The notes beneath the pieces were generated by a model. The model had not been told where the DNA came from and ran no database searches. It saw only the letters and a list, made by a program, of their open reading frames with translations. A stretch of 64,000 bases of DNA from Flavobacteriales bacterium (GTDB taxonomy: Bacteria; Bacteroidota; Bacteroidia; Flavobacteriales_F; PHOS-HE28), in NCBI GenBank assembly GCA_020635715.1, contig JACJZG010000006.1:1-64000 (forward strand), read 5' to 3'. The position numbers were made by a program, and so were the translations under genes. Shown here one piece after another: positions 24,348-33,303 of this stretch; the first letter of the stretch is position 1, and the number at the start of each line of letters is the position of its first letter.

Positions 24348-25106
24348 ATGTTCCAACGATCATTGCCCGTATTTCTCTTGGTCATTGTATGTTCCATGGG
24401 CTGCAAGAAGGAGGAGGACGATCCCGAACCCACACCAACACCCTCCACCCCAGCGCCGGAGTACATGGTCTCCGTCAACTTCAATTTCCTCGAAGGTTCA
24501 CTTCCCTGGGCCTTCGCAGATCAGCTTGTGGATGAGGACGGAGCTGCTGCACTACTGGACCGGATGCGCTTCGTCGTGTCGAACATCCGGCTGCTCGACA
24601 ATAGCGGTTCTTTGATCAAGTCGTTCCCTGGTGTGGTGTTGAAGGTGGATCGTGCATCGGGCAACGGGATCACGCAGGACCTTGGTCTCATGGGGCAGGG
24701 CGCAATTCCGCGCATCGCGTTCGACCTTGGCCTCGATGATGCGAACAATGCGCTGGCCCCATCGGACTTCAACGTCCCGCCGTTGAACGATCAGACCCTC
24801 TACCAGAGCGAAGCCCTGGGCTACAAGTTCCTGGAGATCACAGGACGGTGGAACAGCAACGGGGATCTGCTGATCAATTCCAGCGACGAGGCGATCCAAT
24901 ATGTCCCGGCGACCGCTTCCATGCGCCGTCCGGTGACCCTGCAGGTGGATGAGTACAATGCATCTCCCGGGGCCGTGATCCACCTGCGCGTGCAGATGAC
25001 CGACTTCCTGAACGGTATCCATTTCGATACGGCACCGACCGCCATAGGGGCCGGACTACCGACCGCGCAGCTCATGAACAACCTGCAGGCCGCGATACAA
25101 CATTGA
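24348..25106 (+). CDS. MbnP-like lipoprotein
   Basis: The 252-aa protein has a lipoprotein signal (LPVFLLVIVCSMGC) followed by KKEEDDPEPTPTP. The mature domain resembles the MbnP family, periplasmic proteins linked to copper handling: YMVSVNFNFLEGSL near the start, LLDRMRFVVSNIRLLDNSGS, AIPRIAFDLGLDDANN, and GYKFLEITGRWNSNG. ATG 24348 was chosen because the signal peptide begins there. It stands alone, about 5 kb from a second, clearer MbnP gene at 29345. Metal binding is inferred from the family. Confidence 0.6.
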   Translation: MFQRSLPVFLLVIVCSMGCKKEEDDPEPTPTPSTPAPEYMVSVNFNFLEGSLPWAFADQLVDEDGAAALLDRMRFVVSNIRLLDNSGSLIKSFPGVVLKVDRASGNGITQDLGLMGQGAIPRIAFDLGLDDANNALAPSDFNVPPLNDQTLYQSEALGYKFLEITGRWNSNGDLLINSSDEAIQYVPATASMRRPVTLQVDEYNASPGAVIHLRVQMTDFLNGIHFDTAPTAIGAGLPTAQLMNNLQAAIQH

Positions 25107-25177
25107 TCCTGCATACGAGTGGTTGCCTCGTAAGGCCGTATCCGCTACCCGGCCAACGGCATGTCCGCCGTTCCTGA

Positions 25178-26200
25178 TCACATTAGGATGTTGTTCACCG
25201 GCTTCAATGGTTCGGGAATGTTGGTCTCGCCCAGCATCTCCCGTAGGTCGATCTCGATCGTCCGGGTGAGCGCTGTGATGGGCACATCGTTCGCGCTGCC
25301 CTCGAAGGGGTTCTCCGTGGCTTCGCCGATCCGTTCCATCATCAGGAAGACCCAGGCCACCAGCGCGGTGAACGGGATCGTGAGCCAGACGAAGTGATCG
25401 CCCAGCTTCGCGAACTCACCCAGCATGCCGAAGGGCACCAGGCCGTTGAACAAGCGTACGAACATGAGGTTCAACGTGGCGTATTGCCGCGGGTAGGGGA
25501 AGTTCTTGATCCGTTCACACTTGCCCTGCTGTGTGTACAGGTCCGCGAGCAACTTCTCGAGCTCCATATGCCGGAAATCGTCGATCAGGCCACGCTCGTG
25601 CAGCTCCCGCAGGTCCCGGGACTGCAGAGCGAGGATCTGCGTGGCGGCGTTGGCCTTCTTCAGCACCATCGCTCTTTCCGGATCGGGCAGCAGGCCGGCG
25701 ATCGCAACGCCGAGGCTGTTGCCATCCTGCTCGTCCACCGTGTAAGCCTTTCGGTATTCGCGGTTGTACACCTTGATCATGTGCTCCCACGCCCGCGGTA
25801 CCCGCAACTGGAACCGGAGGGCGTGCAGCCAGGCGATGTGCCGGTGTACCAGCCGTGTTCGGATCGCCTGCAATTCATCGGAGCCCACCGCAGCCTTGCT
25901 GTGCTGCTCCGTCACGAAGTCGATGGCCATGATCCCCCACGAACGGCTCGTATTGACGATGGCCCCCCAGATCTGTCGCGCCTCCCACAGGCGGTTGTAG
26001 GTGGCGTTGTTCTTGAAGCCCACGATGAAGGCCACCGCCGTACCCACCAACGCGATGGGCACCCAGGGGATCGTGAGCCAGGTCCAACCCAGTTGGGTGT
26101 AGAGCAGGGTGGGGATGGTGCCAACGATGAGGTAGAAGAGGATGTCGCGACGAGTCCAGAAGATGACCTCGCGGAAGCTGAAACGACGCCCGGCATGCAT
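25178..26200 (-). CDS. bestrophin family chloride channel
   Basis: The 340-aa membrane protein matches the bacterial bestrophin (UPF0187) family. It begins with VIFWTRRDILFYLIVGTIPTLLYTQLGWTWLTIPWVPIALVGTAVAFIVGFKNNATYNRLWEAR, where the hydrophobic helices and the FKNNxxYxRxWEAR motif are characteristic. FVWLTIPFTALVAWVFLMMERIGEATENPFEG follows later, with the conserved glutamate- and proline-containing stretch. It is predicted to form a pentameric anion channel in the inner membrane. The neighbour 55 bp upstream on the same strand is a CPA1 antiporter, so both may serve ion homeostasis. Confidence 0.92.
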   Translation of the reverse strand: MHAGRRFSFREVIFWTRRDILFYLIVGTIPTLLYTQLGWTWLTIPWVPIALVGTAVAFIVGFKNNATYNRLWEARQIWGAIVNTSRSWGIMAIDFVTEQHSKAAVGSDELQAIRTRLVHRHIAWLHALRFQLRVPRAWEHMIKVYNREYRKAYTVDEQDGNSLGVAIAGLLPDPERAMVLKKANAATQILALQSRDLRELHERGLIDDFRHMELEKLLADLYTQQGKCERIKNFPYPRQYATLNLMFVRLFNGLVPFGMLGEFAKLGDHFVWLTIPFTALVAWVFLMMERIGEATENPFEGSANDVPITALTRTIEIDLREMLGETNIPEPLKPVNNILM

Positions 26201-26254
26201 GACCGCTAATATCGCTTGTTGGCGGAATACGGCCGCCGCACCGATGATCCGCGA

Positions 26255-27850
26255 TCAATGTTCGGCGCGAGCCTCCTCCAGGTCAAGGCGCGCGTCCTGC
26301 TTCCGGATCAGCTCGATGTCCACGGTATGCTCCCTGCGGATCCGCCTCAACGCCGCACGCTGTGCCTCGATCGCAGCCAGCTGGTATTCCACCAGTTCGT
26401 CGCGGTCCACAGCACGCGTCGGCAGGCCCTCCCCACGTAGCTCCTGCAGCCCGCTCGCCGTGCTTTCCAGCACGCGCTGGTAGCTCGCGCGCAAACGGTC
26501 CACGATCTCATCACGCGGCACGTCCTCACGGTCCAGCCGGTCCAGCGCTGCTTTCGCGAGGCGGTGCCGCAGCGTCAGTTCCTGTTCCTCCGGGCTCATG
26601 CGTTTGTCCACTTCGTCCATGCGCAACCAATGCACCACGAAGGGCAGGCTGATCCCCTGCACCACCAAGGTGATGAGGATGATGACGAAGGTGATGAGGA
26701 TGATCGTGGCGCGCTGCGGAAAGGGCGAACCATCGGCAAGGGTCTTGGGCAGGGCGAGGGCCATGGCCAGGGAGATCACCCCGCGCATCCCCGACCAGCT
26801 GAGCACCGCAGGCAGCCGCCAGCCCGGGGATGGTTCTTTTCGCCTGATGCGCCCGGACAACCAGCGCGGGATGTGCAGGGAGGGATGGATCCAGAGGAAC
26901 CGCAACACGATGATGAGGCCGCTGATGAGGGTGCCGTACCGGATGCCCGACCAGACCTCATCGCGCGTCAAGCCATCGATGATCACCGGGAGCTCCAGGC
27001 CGATGAGGATGAAGACCAGGCCGTTCAACATGTAACCCAGGGTGGACCAGGTCATGTTGATCTGCATGCGCGAGCGGTGGTCCAGGAAGTCGTGCGCCCG
27101 GAAACTGAGGAAGAGCCCGCAGCTCACCACGGCCATCACGCCCGAGCAATGGAAGGCTTCCGCCACGATGTAGGCGATGTATGGCGTCATCAATGAGATG
27201 GCCGTGTCAATGCTCGGGGTGGTGGGAAGGAAGCGGTGGATCACGTATAGGACGTTGCCCAGGGCTATCCCCACGATGGTGCCTCCCACGGCCACGATGA
27301 AGAAGTCCTCCACCGCCGTGCCCAGGGAGAAGGCGCCGGTGAGGATCGCCGCCAGGGCGAAGCGGTACACGATCAAGGAACTGGCATCGTTGATCAGACT
27401 TTCGCCCTCGAGGATGACCGTGCCACGGCGCGGGATGCGCACGCTCTTGAGCACGGAGGTGGCCGCCACCGCATCGGGTGGTGAAATGATGCCGCCGAGG
27501 AGGAAACCCAATGCGAGGGTGAAGCCGGGTACGAACGCGCTGGTGAACCAGGCCACACCCACCGAGGTGAAGAAGACGAGCCCAAAGGCCAGCATGCCGA
27601 TGGACCGGCGCCATTTCCAGAACTCGGGCCAGGAGGTGTGCATGGCGGCCTCGTACAGGAGGGGCGGAAGAAAGATCAGGAAGATGAGGTCGGGCTCGAC
27701 CGCCACCCGCGGGATGCCCGGTATGAAGGGGATCATTAGCCCCGAGAGCACCAGCAGAATGGGGTAGGCGATGCGCAGGCGCGGGCTCAACATGGTGAGC
27801 ACGCTCACTGCGAAGAGCAGGCAGAGGACAAGGATCAGGTCGCTGTGCAT
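26255..27850 (-). CDS. CPA1-family Na+/H+ antiporter
   Basis: The protein of about 531 aa has roughly twelve N-terminal membrane helices and a cytoplasmic helical tail. Diagnostic motifs are FLPPLLYEAAMHTSWPEF, GGIISPPDAVAATSVLKSV and ILEGESLINDASSLIVYRFA, the last carrying the conserved Asp of the ion site. It is expected to exchange Na+ or K+ for protons in the inner membrane. ATG 27850 was chosen over 27910 because the first helix begins right after it. It is followed by the bestrophin gene on the same strand. Confidence 0.9.
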   Translation of the reverse strand: MHSDLILVLCLLFAVSVLTMLSPRLRIAYPILLVLSGLMIPFIPGIPRVAVEPDLIFLIFLPPLLYEAAMHTSWPEFWKWRRSIGMLAFGLVFFTSVGVAWFTSAFVPGFTLALGFLLGGIISPPDAVAATSVLKSVRIPRRGTVILEGESLINDASSLIVYRFALAAILTGAFSLGTAVEDFFIVAVGGTIVGIALGNVLYVIHRFLPTTPSIDTAISLMTPYIAYIVAEAFHCSGVMAVVSCGLFLSFRAHDFLDHRSRMQINMTWSTLGYMLNGLVFILIGLELPVIIDGLTRDEVWSGIRYGTLISGLIIVLRFLWIHPSLHIPRWLSGRIRRKEPSPGWRLPAVLSWSGMRGVISLAMALALPKTLADGSPFPQRATIILITFVIILITLVVQGISLPFVVHWLRMDEVDKRMSPEEQELTLRHRLAKAALDRLDREDVPRDEIVDRLRASYQRVLESTASGLQELRGEGLPTRAVDRDELVEYQLAAIEAQRAALRRIRREHTVDIELIRKQDARLDLEEARAEH

Positions 27851-27920
27851 CCGAACGAGCGTGCTGCTTTGCGGGCCTGAAGATGCGATCAGCGAGTTGT
27901 ACCCGCACATCCTCCTTGCC

Positions 27921-27928
27921 TATCTTTG
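27921..27928 (+). promoter_or_regulatory. -7 element of the putative copper locus
   Basis: TATCTTTG with a TTG at 27897-27899 as -33. Only 6 bp separate it from the ATG at 27935, so the transcript may be leaderless. Confidence 0.65.
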
Positions 27929-27934
27929 TCAACC

Positions 27935-28309
27935 ATGCGGAAGTCCCTGGCAGCTTCGGTGCTGGCCGTAATCGGCTTGGCCCATCTGGCTCCGCTCATG
28001 GTCCTGCTACAATTCCATCTGGACCGCGCCCACATCGAACGCGAACTCTGCGTGCAACGCGATGTGGTGGAGGCGATGCGTACCTGCCACGGCGAATGCC
28101 AGCTGAGCAAGCGGTTCCGGATCCTGGAACAACAGGCCGATCAGGAGTTCCCTGTAGATCGTATCGCAACGCGCTTCGAGCCCAAGGTGCCCGTGGCAGC
28201 GGAACCCCCGGTACTCGCGCCCCACGTGGTGAAGGTCGATCATCCGTTGACCGCAGAGCGGACCATCCGTCGCTCCCTGCCCGTGGAAGAGCCCGTGCCC
28301 TGGTCCTGA
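27935..28309 (+). CDS. small membrane-anchored Cys-motif protein
   Basis: The 124-aa protein has one N-terminal hydrophobic helix (SLAASVLAVIGLAHLAPLMVLL). A compact motif FHLDRAHIERELCVQRDVVEAMRTCHGECQLSKRF follows. I recall the LCVNRD...CNGKCQL pattern from small Bacteroidota proteins encoded beside copper or TonB genes; the three cysteines and one histidine could bind a metal. The C-terminal half is Pro/Val-rich and probably periplasmic. It is the first gene of a three-gene set with the CDVCG beta-barrel protein and MbnP. No function is proven. Confidence 0.7.
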   Translation: MRKSLAASVLAVIGLAHLAPLMVLLQFHLDRAHIERELCVQRDVVEAMRTCHGECQLSKRFRILEQQADQEFPVDRIATRFEPKVPVAAEPPVLAPHVVKVDHPLTAERTIRRSLPVEEPVPWS

Positions 28310-28386
28310 TCAGGACAGCCCGCTTCCCTATCCGCCATGCGGCGGACCGGACGCGGGCAGGCTTGATAACGGATCGACAGTTCAAC

Positions 28387-29337
28387 ATGAACAGAATTCT
28401 GGTCGCATGGCTCTGGCTGTGCGTACCGTTGGCCGCTGGCGCTTGTGACGTCTGTGGCATTTTCCTCGGCGTGCAGCCGAACGACCGGCGGAGCTCCATC
28501 GGTCTGTTCTACCGCAGCCGCATCATGCAGGGGACCACGCATGTTCCCATGGGATCCGCGTTGCTTGCCGCCAAGCACGGGGGGCACGTGGAAGCCGGCG
28601 TGCGGTATGCCGAAGTGCCCATGACCGAGATCGTGAACGTCATGGAACTCCGTGCCGACCTGCGTTTGGGCCAGCGGTTCTTCCTGCTGGCCAGCGTGCC
28701 TGTGACGAATACCTATCGCAGCGTGAACAGCTATCAGGTGCTGGATGCCTATGGCCTTGGTGATGCCTTCGCCATGCTCCGCTACCAGCTGGTGAACACA
28801 CGTTGCGATAAGGAGATCCCCCCGTTCGTACATCGTCTGCTGGTGGGAGGGGGCGTGAAGGCACCTTTGGGCCGGAACGACCTGCGCATCGGTGATGAGG
28901 TCGCGAGCCCCGATATCCAGCTCGGTACCGGTTCCTGGGACGCCCTGGCCTCCCTGGAGTATTCGGTGCGCCATGGGCGTACCGGCGGTGGCGTCAGCGC
29001 ATTGGCCCGGTTCAACGGTGCCAATGCCGCGGGCTACCAGCTGGGACATGGTCTCAGCTCCACCGCCGAGGTCTTCCATCGTGTCGGCAACGATACCATC
29101 AGCTTCGCACCGGCCGTTGGCGGGTATGTCGAGTGGATGGCACATGACAAGGTCCAGGGTGCCACGGACCACGGAACGGGTGGCACCACCGTCTTCGCTC
29201 ATACCGGAGTAAGGGTGTGGTGGAGACGTGCAACACTCGCAGCTTACTATCAGCACGCCCTGCTGAACCAAGTGGGCATCAACATCACCCCGACCGTGCA
29301 ACGTTTCGTGGTCGGGATCACGTACAACATCAATTGA
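28387..29337 (+). CDS. CxxC-motif outer-membrane protein (putative transporter)
   Basis: The 316-aa protein has a signal peptide (MNRILVAWLWLCVPLAAGAC) directly followed by CDVCGIFLGVQPNDRRSSIGLFYRSR. This resembles a Bacteroidota family starting CDICGCGVG that is usually found next to MbnP. The remainder is rich in beta-strands with alternating hydrophobic residues and ends in ITPTVQRFVVGITYNIN, fitting an outer-membrane barrel. ATG 28387 was chosen for the signal peptide. MbnP follows 7 bp downstream, so the two are co-transcribed and probably work together on metal uptake. Confidence 0.7.
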   Translation: MNRILVAWLWLCVPLAAGACDVCGIFLGVQPNDRRSSIGLFYRSRIMQGTTHVPMGSALLAAKHGGHVEAGVRYAEVPMTEIVNVMELRADLRLGQRFFLLASVPVTNTYRSVNSYQVLDAYGLGDAFAMLRYQLVNTRCDKEIPPFVHRLLVGGGVKAPLGRNDLRIGDEVASPDIQLGTGSWDALASLEYSVRHGRTGGGVSALARFNGANAAGYQLGHGLSSTAEVFHRVGNDTISFAPAVGGYVEWMAHDKVQGATDHGTGGTTVFAHTGVRVWWRRATLAAYYQHALLNQVGINITPTVQRFVVGITYNIN

Positions 29338-29344
29338 ACAGAAC

Positions 29345-30094
29345 ATGAACTTCAAAGCACTCACTTCGATGGCCTTCATGGCGTTGGCTATCACCGCCTG
29401 TAAGAAGGATGAGGAGGTGGCCCCCACGAACAACGGCGGTACCGGCACACCCACCACGGCATCGGTCAAGTTGTCCTATTCCTTCGTGAACGGTGCGACG
29501 GCCTTCGATCCAGATACATCCGTCATCCATTCGGCGGGCCGTACTGTTCGCATCACCAAGCTCAAGTTCTACGCGCACGACTTCCATCTGACCGATGACG
29601 CGGACGTCACCGTGGGTGAGTTCCATGACAAGATCGTGCTGGTGGATGCCTTGAACGGAAGCAACCAGTTCGATCTGGGGACGATGGCTCCCGAACACGT
29701 CCACAACGTTGAACTGGCCTTCGGCCTGGACAGCGCGTCCAGCTATGGCTACCCCGATCAGGTGGCCGCACCCGCTCCGTTGAACGAGTCGGACATGACC
29801 TGGGCTTGGAGCACTTCAGCAGGGCGCATCTTCATCAAGCTCGAAGGGACCATGAACGATGGTTCCGGAGATGTACCGTTCCAGTACCATGCGATCGGTG
29901 CCGCGCTGGACCCCTTGATGGGGCACTACCACATCCACCAGGAAGTGACCGCGGGTTCCACCTTCACCATCGGGCTCAAACTGGACCTCTCGACCCTGGT
30001 CTCCAACCTGGCATTGGACAACATGTACCACAACGACGGCGCCCAGACCCAGCTCCTGCTGGCGAACCTGGTAGCGGCCACCACCCCCCTCTGA
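29345..30094 (+). CDS. MbnP family lipoprotein
   Basis: The 249-aa protein has a lipoprotein signal ending ALAITAC and then KKDEEVAPTNN. The MbnP domain is clear: VKLSYSFVNG, TVRITKLKFYAHDFHLTDD, FDLGTMAPEHVHNVELAFGLDS, MTWAWSTSAGRIFIKLEG, and a Gly/His-containing GHYHIHQEV. MbnP proteins are periplasmic and associated with copper or methanobactin uptake and MauG-type enzymes. Histidines in APEHVHN and GHYHIH are candidate ligands. It is the third gene of the set and is followed by a terminator. Confidence 0.88.
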   Translation: MNFKALTSMAFMALAITACKKDEEVAPTNNGGTGTPTTASVKLSYSFVNGATAFDPDTSVIHSAGRTVRITKLKFYAHDFHLTDDADVTVGEFHDKIVLVDALNGSNQFDLGTMAPEHVHNVELAFGLDSASSYGYPDQVAAPAPLNESDMTWAWSTSAGRIFIKLEGTMNDGSGDVPFQYHAIGAALDPLMGHYHIHQEVTAGSTFTIGLKLDLSTLVSNLALDNMYHNDGAQTQLLLANLVAATTPL

Positions 30095-30112
30095 TCGGGT
30101 GCATGCAACTGG

Positions 30113-30146
30113 GAAGCCGCTCCACTTCGGGGCGGCTTTCTTTTTT
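30113..30146 (+). terminator. intrinsic terminator after mbnP
   Basis: GAAGCCGCTCC pairs with GGGGCGGCTTT around a short ACTTC loop and is followed by a T-rich tract CTTTTTT. Confidence 0.85.
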
Positions 30147-30206
30147 CCACCACCGATCGCCCTTGAACCCGGCTGGCGAAAATTCGCTAGCATGATCGTG
30201 GTGCCG

Positions 30207-30214
30207 TACCTTCG
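30207..30214 (+). promoter_or_regulatory. -7 element of aconitase
   Basis: TACCTTCG, 18 bp before the ATG at 30233. Confidence 0.65.
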
Positions 30215-30232
30215 CACCTCGAACCAGTGACC

Positions 30233-32497
30233 ATGAGCCAGATCTTCGACCTCGATATGATCAAAGCGGTGTACGACCGCTTCCCCGCACGTGTGGCCGC
30301 CGCCCGTAAGGTGGTCGGTCGCCCCCTCACCCTCAGCGAGAAGATCCTGTACGCACACCTCTGGGACGGCGAACCCTCCACCGCGTTCGGGCGCGGCAAG
30401 GATTACGTGGACTTCGCCCCCGACCGGGTGACCATGCAGGACGCCACCGCACAGATGGCCCTGCTCCAGTTCAGCACCACCGGACGCAAGAAGGTGGCCG
30501 TGCCCAGCACCGTGCACTGCGATCACCTGATCCAGGCCCGCGTCGGCGCCAAGCAGGACCTGCAGGAGGCCATGAACAAGAGCAACGAGGTCTTCAACTT
30601 CCTCGAGAGCATCAGCAACAAGTACGGCATCGGCTTCTGGAAACCTGGCGCGGGCATCATCCACCAGGTGATGCTGGAGAACTACGCCTTCCCCGGCGGT
30701 ATGATGATCGGTACCGACAGCCACACGGTGAACGCAGGGGGCCTGGGCATGGTGGCCATCGGCGTGGGCGGAGCGGACGCGTGCGACGTGATGAGCGGCC
30801 TCCCATGGGAGCTCAAGTTCCCCAAGCTCATCGGTGTGAAGCTCACCGGCAAGCTCAATGGCTGGACCGCCCCGAAGGACGTGATCCTCAAGGTGGCCGG
30901 CATCCTCACCGTGAAAGGCGGCACCGGCGCCATTGTGGAGTACTTCGGTGAAGGGGCGGTGAGCTTGAGCTGCACCGGCAAAGGCACCATCTGCAACATG
31001 GGGGCCGAGATCGGCGCCACCACCAGCACCTTCGGATACGACGACAGCATGCGCCGTTACTTGAAGGCCACCGGCCGTGCGGAGGTGGCTGGCCTGGCCG
31101 ATGGCATAGCCGAGCACCTGACGGGCGATCCCGAGGTCTATGCCGATCCGGAGACCTACTTCGACCAGGTGATCGAGATCGACCTGAACACCCTGAGCCC
31201 ACACCTGAACGGCCCCTTCACCCCCGACCTGGCCACGCCGGTGAGCGAGATGAAGGAGAAGGCCGCCAAGAACGATTGGCCGGTGGATATAGAATGGGCC
31301 TTGATCGGCTCCTGCACCAACAGCAGCTACGAGGACATCAGCCGGGCGGCCAGCATCGTGGAGGATGCGGCGAAGAAAGGTGTGAAGTCGAAGGCCCACC
31401 TGGGCATCAACCCCGGCTCGGAGCAGGTGCGTTACACCATCGAACGTGACGGCTTCATTGCGACCTTCGAGAAGAGCGGCGCCACCATCTTCACCAATGC
31501 CTGCGGTCCGTGCATCGGCCAGTGGGCACGGGAAGGAGCGGACAAACAGGAGAAGAACTCCATCGTGCACTCCTTCAACCGGAACTTCGCGAAGCGTGCG
31601 GATGGCAACCCGAACACACACGCCTTCGTGGCCAGCCCGGAAATGGTGGCGGCCATCGCCATCAGCGGCAAGCTCACCTTCGATCCCGTTCATGACACCC
31701 TCACCAATGACAAGGGCGAGCAGGTGAAACTGGCCGAGCCTACGGGATGGGAACTCCCGCCCAAGGGATTTGCCGTGGAGGACAATGGCTACCAGGCGCC
31801 CGCCATCGATGGCAGCCAGGTGGAGGTGGTGGTGAAGCCGGACAGTCAGCGCCTTCAACTACTGGAGCCATTTCCCGCCTGGAACGGCAAGAACATCACG
31901 GATGCCGTGCTCCTGATCAAGGCCAAGGGCAAGTGCACCACGGACCACATCAGCATGGCTGGTCCCTGGCTGCGTTATCGGGGCCACCTGGACAACATCA
32001 GCAACAACACGCTCATTGGCGCCATCAATGCCTTCAATGGCGAGGCGGACAAGGTGAAGAACCAATTGACGGGCGAGTACGGTCCGGTGCCGGCCACACA
32101 GCGTGCCTACAAGGCGGCAGGCGTGGCGAGCATCGTGGTGGGCGACCAGAACTACGGGGAAGGCTCAAGCCGCGAACATGCCGCCATGCAGCCGCGCCAC
32201 CTGGGTGTGAGCGCCGTGCTGGTGAAGAGCTTCGCCCGCATCCACGAGACCAACCTGAAGAAGCAAGGCATGCTCGCCCTCACCTTCAGCAACGAGGGGG
32301 ATTATGAGAAGATCCAAGAGGACGATCGGATCGACTTCACGGACCTTACGGCCTTTGCAGCGGGCAAGCCTCTCACCCTGGTGTTCAAGCACAAGGACGG
32401 CTCCAGCGACACCATTCTGTGCAACCACACCTATAACGAACAGCAGATCAAGTGGTTCAAGGCCGGTAGCGCGTTGAACAATCTGGCCCGTGCCTGA
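30233..32497 (+). CDS. acn: aconitate hydratase
   Basis: The 754-aa enzyme interconverts citrate and isocitrate in the TCA cycle. It is of the mitochondrial type (ACO2-like), about 750 aa, not AcnB. The [4Fe-4S] ligands are in [10 protein letters not shown] and [10 protein letters not shown]. Substrate-binding motifs include [44 protein letters not shown] and [19 protein letters not shown] in the C-terminal swivel domain. ATG 30233 (MSQIFDL) is preferred over GTG 30227. Confidence 0.96.
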   Translation: MSQIFDLDMIKAVYDRFPARVAAARKVVGRPLTLSEKILYAHLWDGEPSTAFGRGKDYVDFAPDRVTMQDATAQMALLQFSTTGRKKVAVPSTVHCDHLIQARVGAKQDLQEAMNKSNEVFNFLESISNKYGIGFWKPGAGIIHQVMLENYAFPGGMMIGTDSHTVNAGGLGMVAIGVGGADACDVMSGLPWELKFPKLIGVKLTGKLNGWTAPKDVILKVAGILTVKGGTGAIVEYFGEGAVSLSCTGKGTICNMGAEIGATTSTFGYDDSMRRYLKATGRAEVAGLADGIAEHLTGDPEVYADPETYFDQVIEIDLNTLSPHLNGPFTPDLATPVSEMKEKAAKNDWPVDIEWALIGSCTNSSYEDISRAASIVEDAAKKGVKSKAHLGINPGSEQVRYTIERDGFIATFEKSGATIFTNACGPCIGQWAREGADKQEKNSIVHSFNRNFAKRADGNPNTHAFVASPEMVAAIAISGKLTFDPVHDTLTNDKGEQVKLAEPTGWELPPKGFAVEDNGYQAPAIDGSQVEVVVKPDSQRLQLLEPFPAWNGKNITDAVLLIKAKGKCTTDHISMAGPWLRYRGHLDNISNNTLIGAINAFNGEADKVKNQLTGEYGPVPATQRAYKAAGVASIVVGDQNYGEGSSREHAAMQPRHLGVSAVLVKSFARIHETNLKKQGMLALTFSNEGDYEKIQEDDRIDFTDLTAFAAGKPLTLVFKHKDGSSDTILCNHTYNEQQIKWFKAGSALNNLARA

Positions 32498-32555
32498 TCG
32501 GATCATTCTGGCCAGACTGCTGCCAGACAATATTTGGTGGGATCGGAGGAACGCT

Positions 32556-32563
32556 TAGTTTTG
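32556..32563 (+). promoter_or_regulatory. -7 element of the outer-membrane protein gene
   Basis: TAGTTTTG with TTTGG at about 32532-32536 as the -33 element, 26 bp before the ATG. Confidence 0.6.
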
Positions 32564-32589
32564 GGCAACAACGAACCAATTTCCACGAC

Positions 32590-33174
32590 ATGAAGAAGAT
32601 CATCCTTAGTATGGCTGCGGTAGTTCTTGCCGGCGGCTTGATGGCCCAGGAGAACCGTTTCTCAGCCGGTCTCGAACTCGCCCTTCCCATGGGTGACTTC
32701 GGCGATTATGCCGGTTTCGGATTCGGTGTTTCCCTGGGTTACGAGCTGCCCGTTGGTGACAACCTGGGTATCATCGCACAAGCCGGTTACATCAATTTCT
32801 CCGCCAAGGACATCACCGTGGACCTGGGTCCCCTTGGATCGGTGACTGCAGAAGGCGTCTCAACAGGAGCCATCCCCATCCAGATCGGTGCGAAATACTA
32901 TTTCTCCGACAACCAGGAGGGTGCCTACATCGGTCTCTTGACCGGCGTGCACATGCTTTCTTCGGAAGGTTCGGATGGCGTGACCAACTTCGGTGTGGCG
33001 CCGCTCATCGGATTCATGGTGACGGAGAACATCGATATCGCACTGCGCTATCAGATGCTGTTCGACAAGGTTGAGACCGTGAGCATCTCGGGCACGAGCG
33101 TGACGACCACGGAGGAGAACGTGACGAACTCCTACATCGGCATCCGCGCGGCCTACATGTTCGGCGAGCGCTGA
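32590..33174 (+). CDS. OmpW/porin-like outer-membrane beta-barrel protein
   Basis: The 194-aa protein has a signal peptide (MKKIILSMAAVVLAGGLMAQ) and about eight amphipathic strands (FSAGLELALPMGDF, FGFGVSLGYELPV, LGIIAQAGYINF, IPIQIGAKYYF, YIGLLTGVHML, VAPLIGFMVTENIDIALRYQ, YIGIRAAYMFG). It ends in an aromatic residue close to the C-terminus. This fits the small outer_memb beta-barrel families of Bacteroidota. Function is unknown. It has its own promoter and a very strong terminator, so it is monocistronic and perhaps highly expressed. Confidence 0.82.
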   Translation: MKKIILSMAAVVLAGGLMAQENRFSAGLELALPMGDFGDYAGFGFGVSLGYELPVGDNLGIIAQAGYINFSAKDITVDLGPLGSVTAEGVSTGAIPIQIGAKYYFSDNQEGAYIGLLTGVHMLSSEGSDGVTNFGVAPLIGFMVTENIDIALRYQMLFDKVETVSISGTSVTTTEENVTNSYIGIRAAYMFGER

Positions 33175-33189
33175 GCATCCTTCGGACAC

Positions 33190-33219
33190 AGGAAGGGCGG
33201 GCCAAGGCCCGCCCTTCCT
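33190..33219 (+). terminator. intrinsic terminator
   Basis: Perfect 14-bp arms (AGGAAGGGCGGGCC and its inverse) around AA, followed by ATTTC. Confidence 0.85.
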
Positions 33220-33303
33220 ATTTCAGACCCTTGCGGCACGGTCTTCGCAAGGCATGCGGCGTTGAACGTTAACTTGCCCCCCAAGCTCAGCAGGCATTCA
33301 CCC

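Noticed and set aside
29816..31858. 680-codon minus-strand open frame
   Set aside because: It is antisense to aconitase and mbnP and has no recognisable domain.
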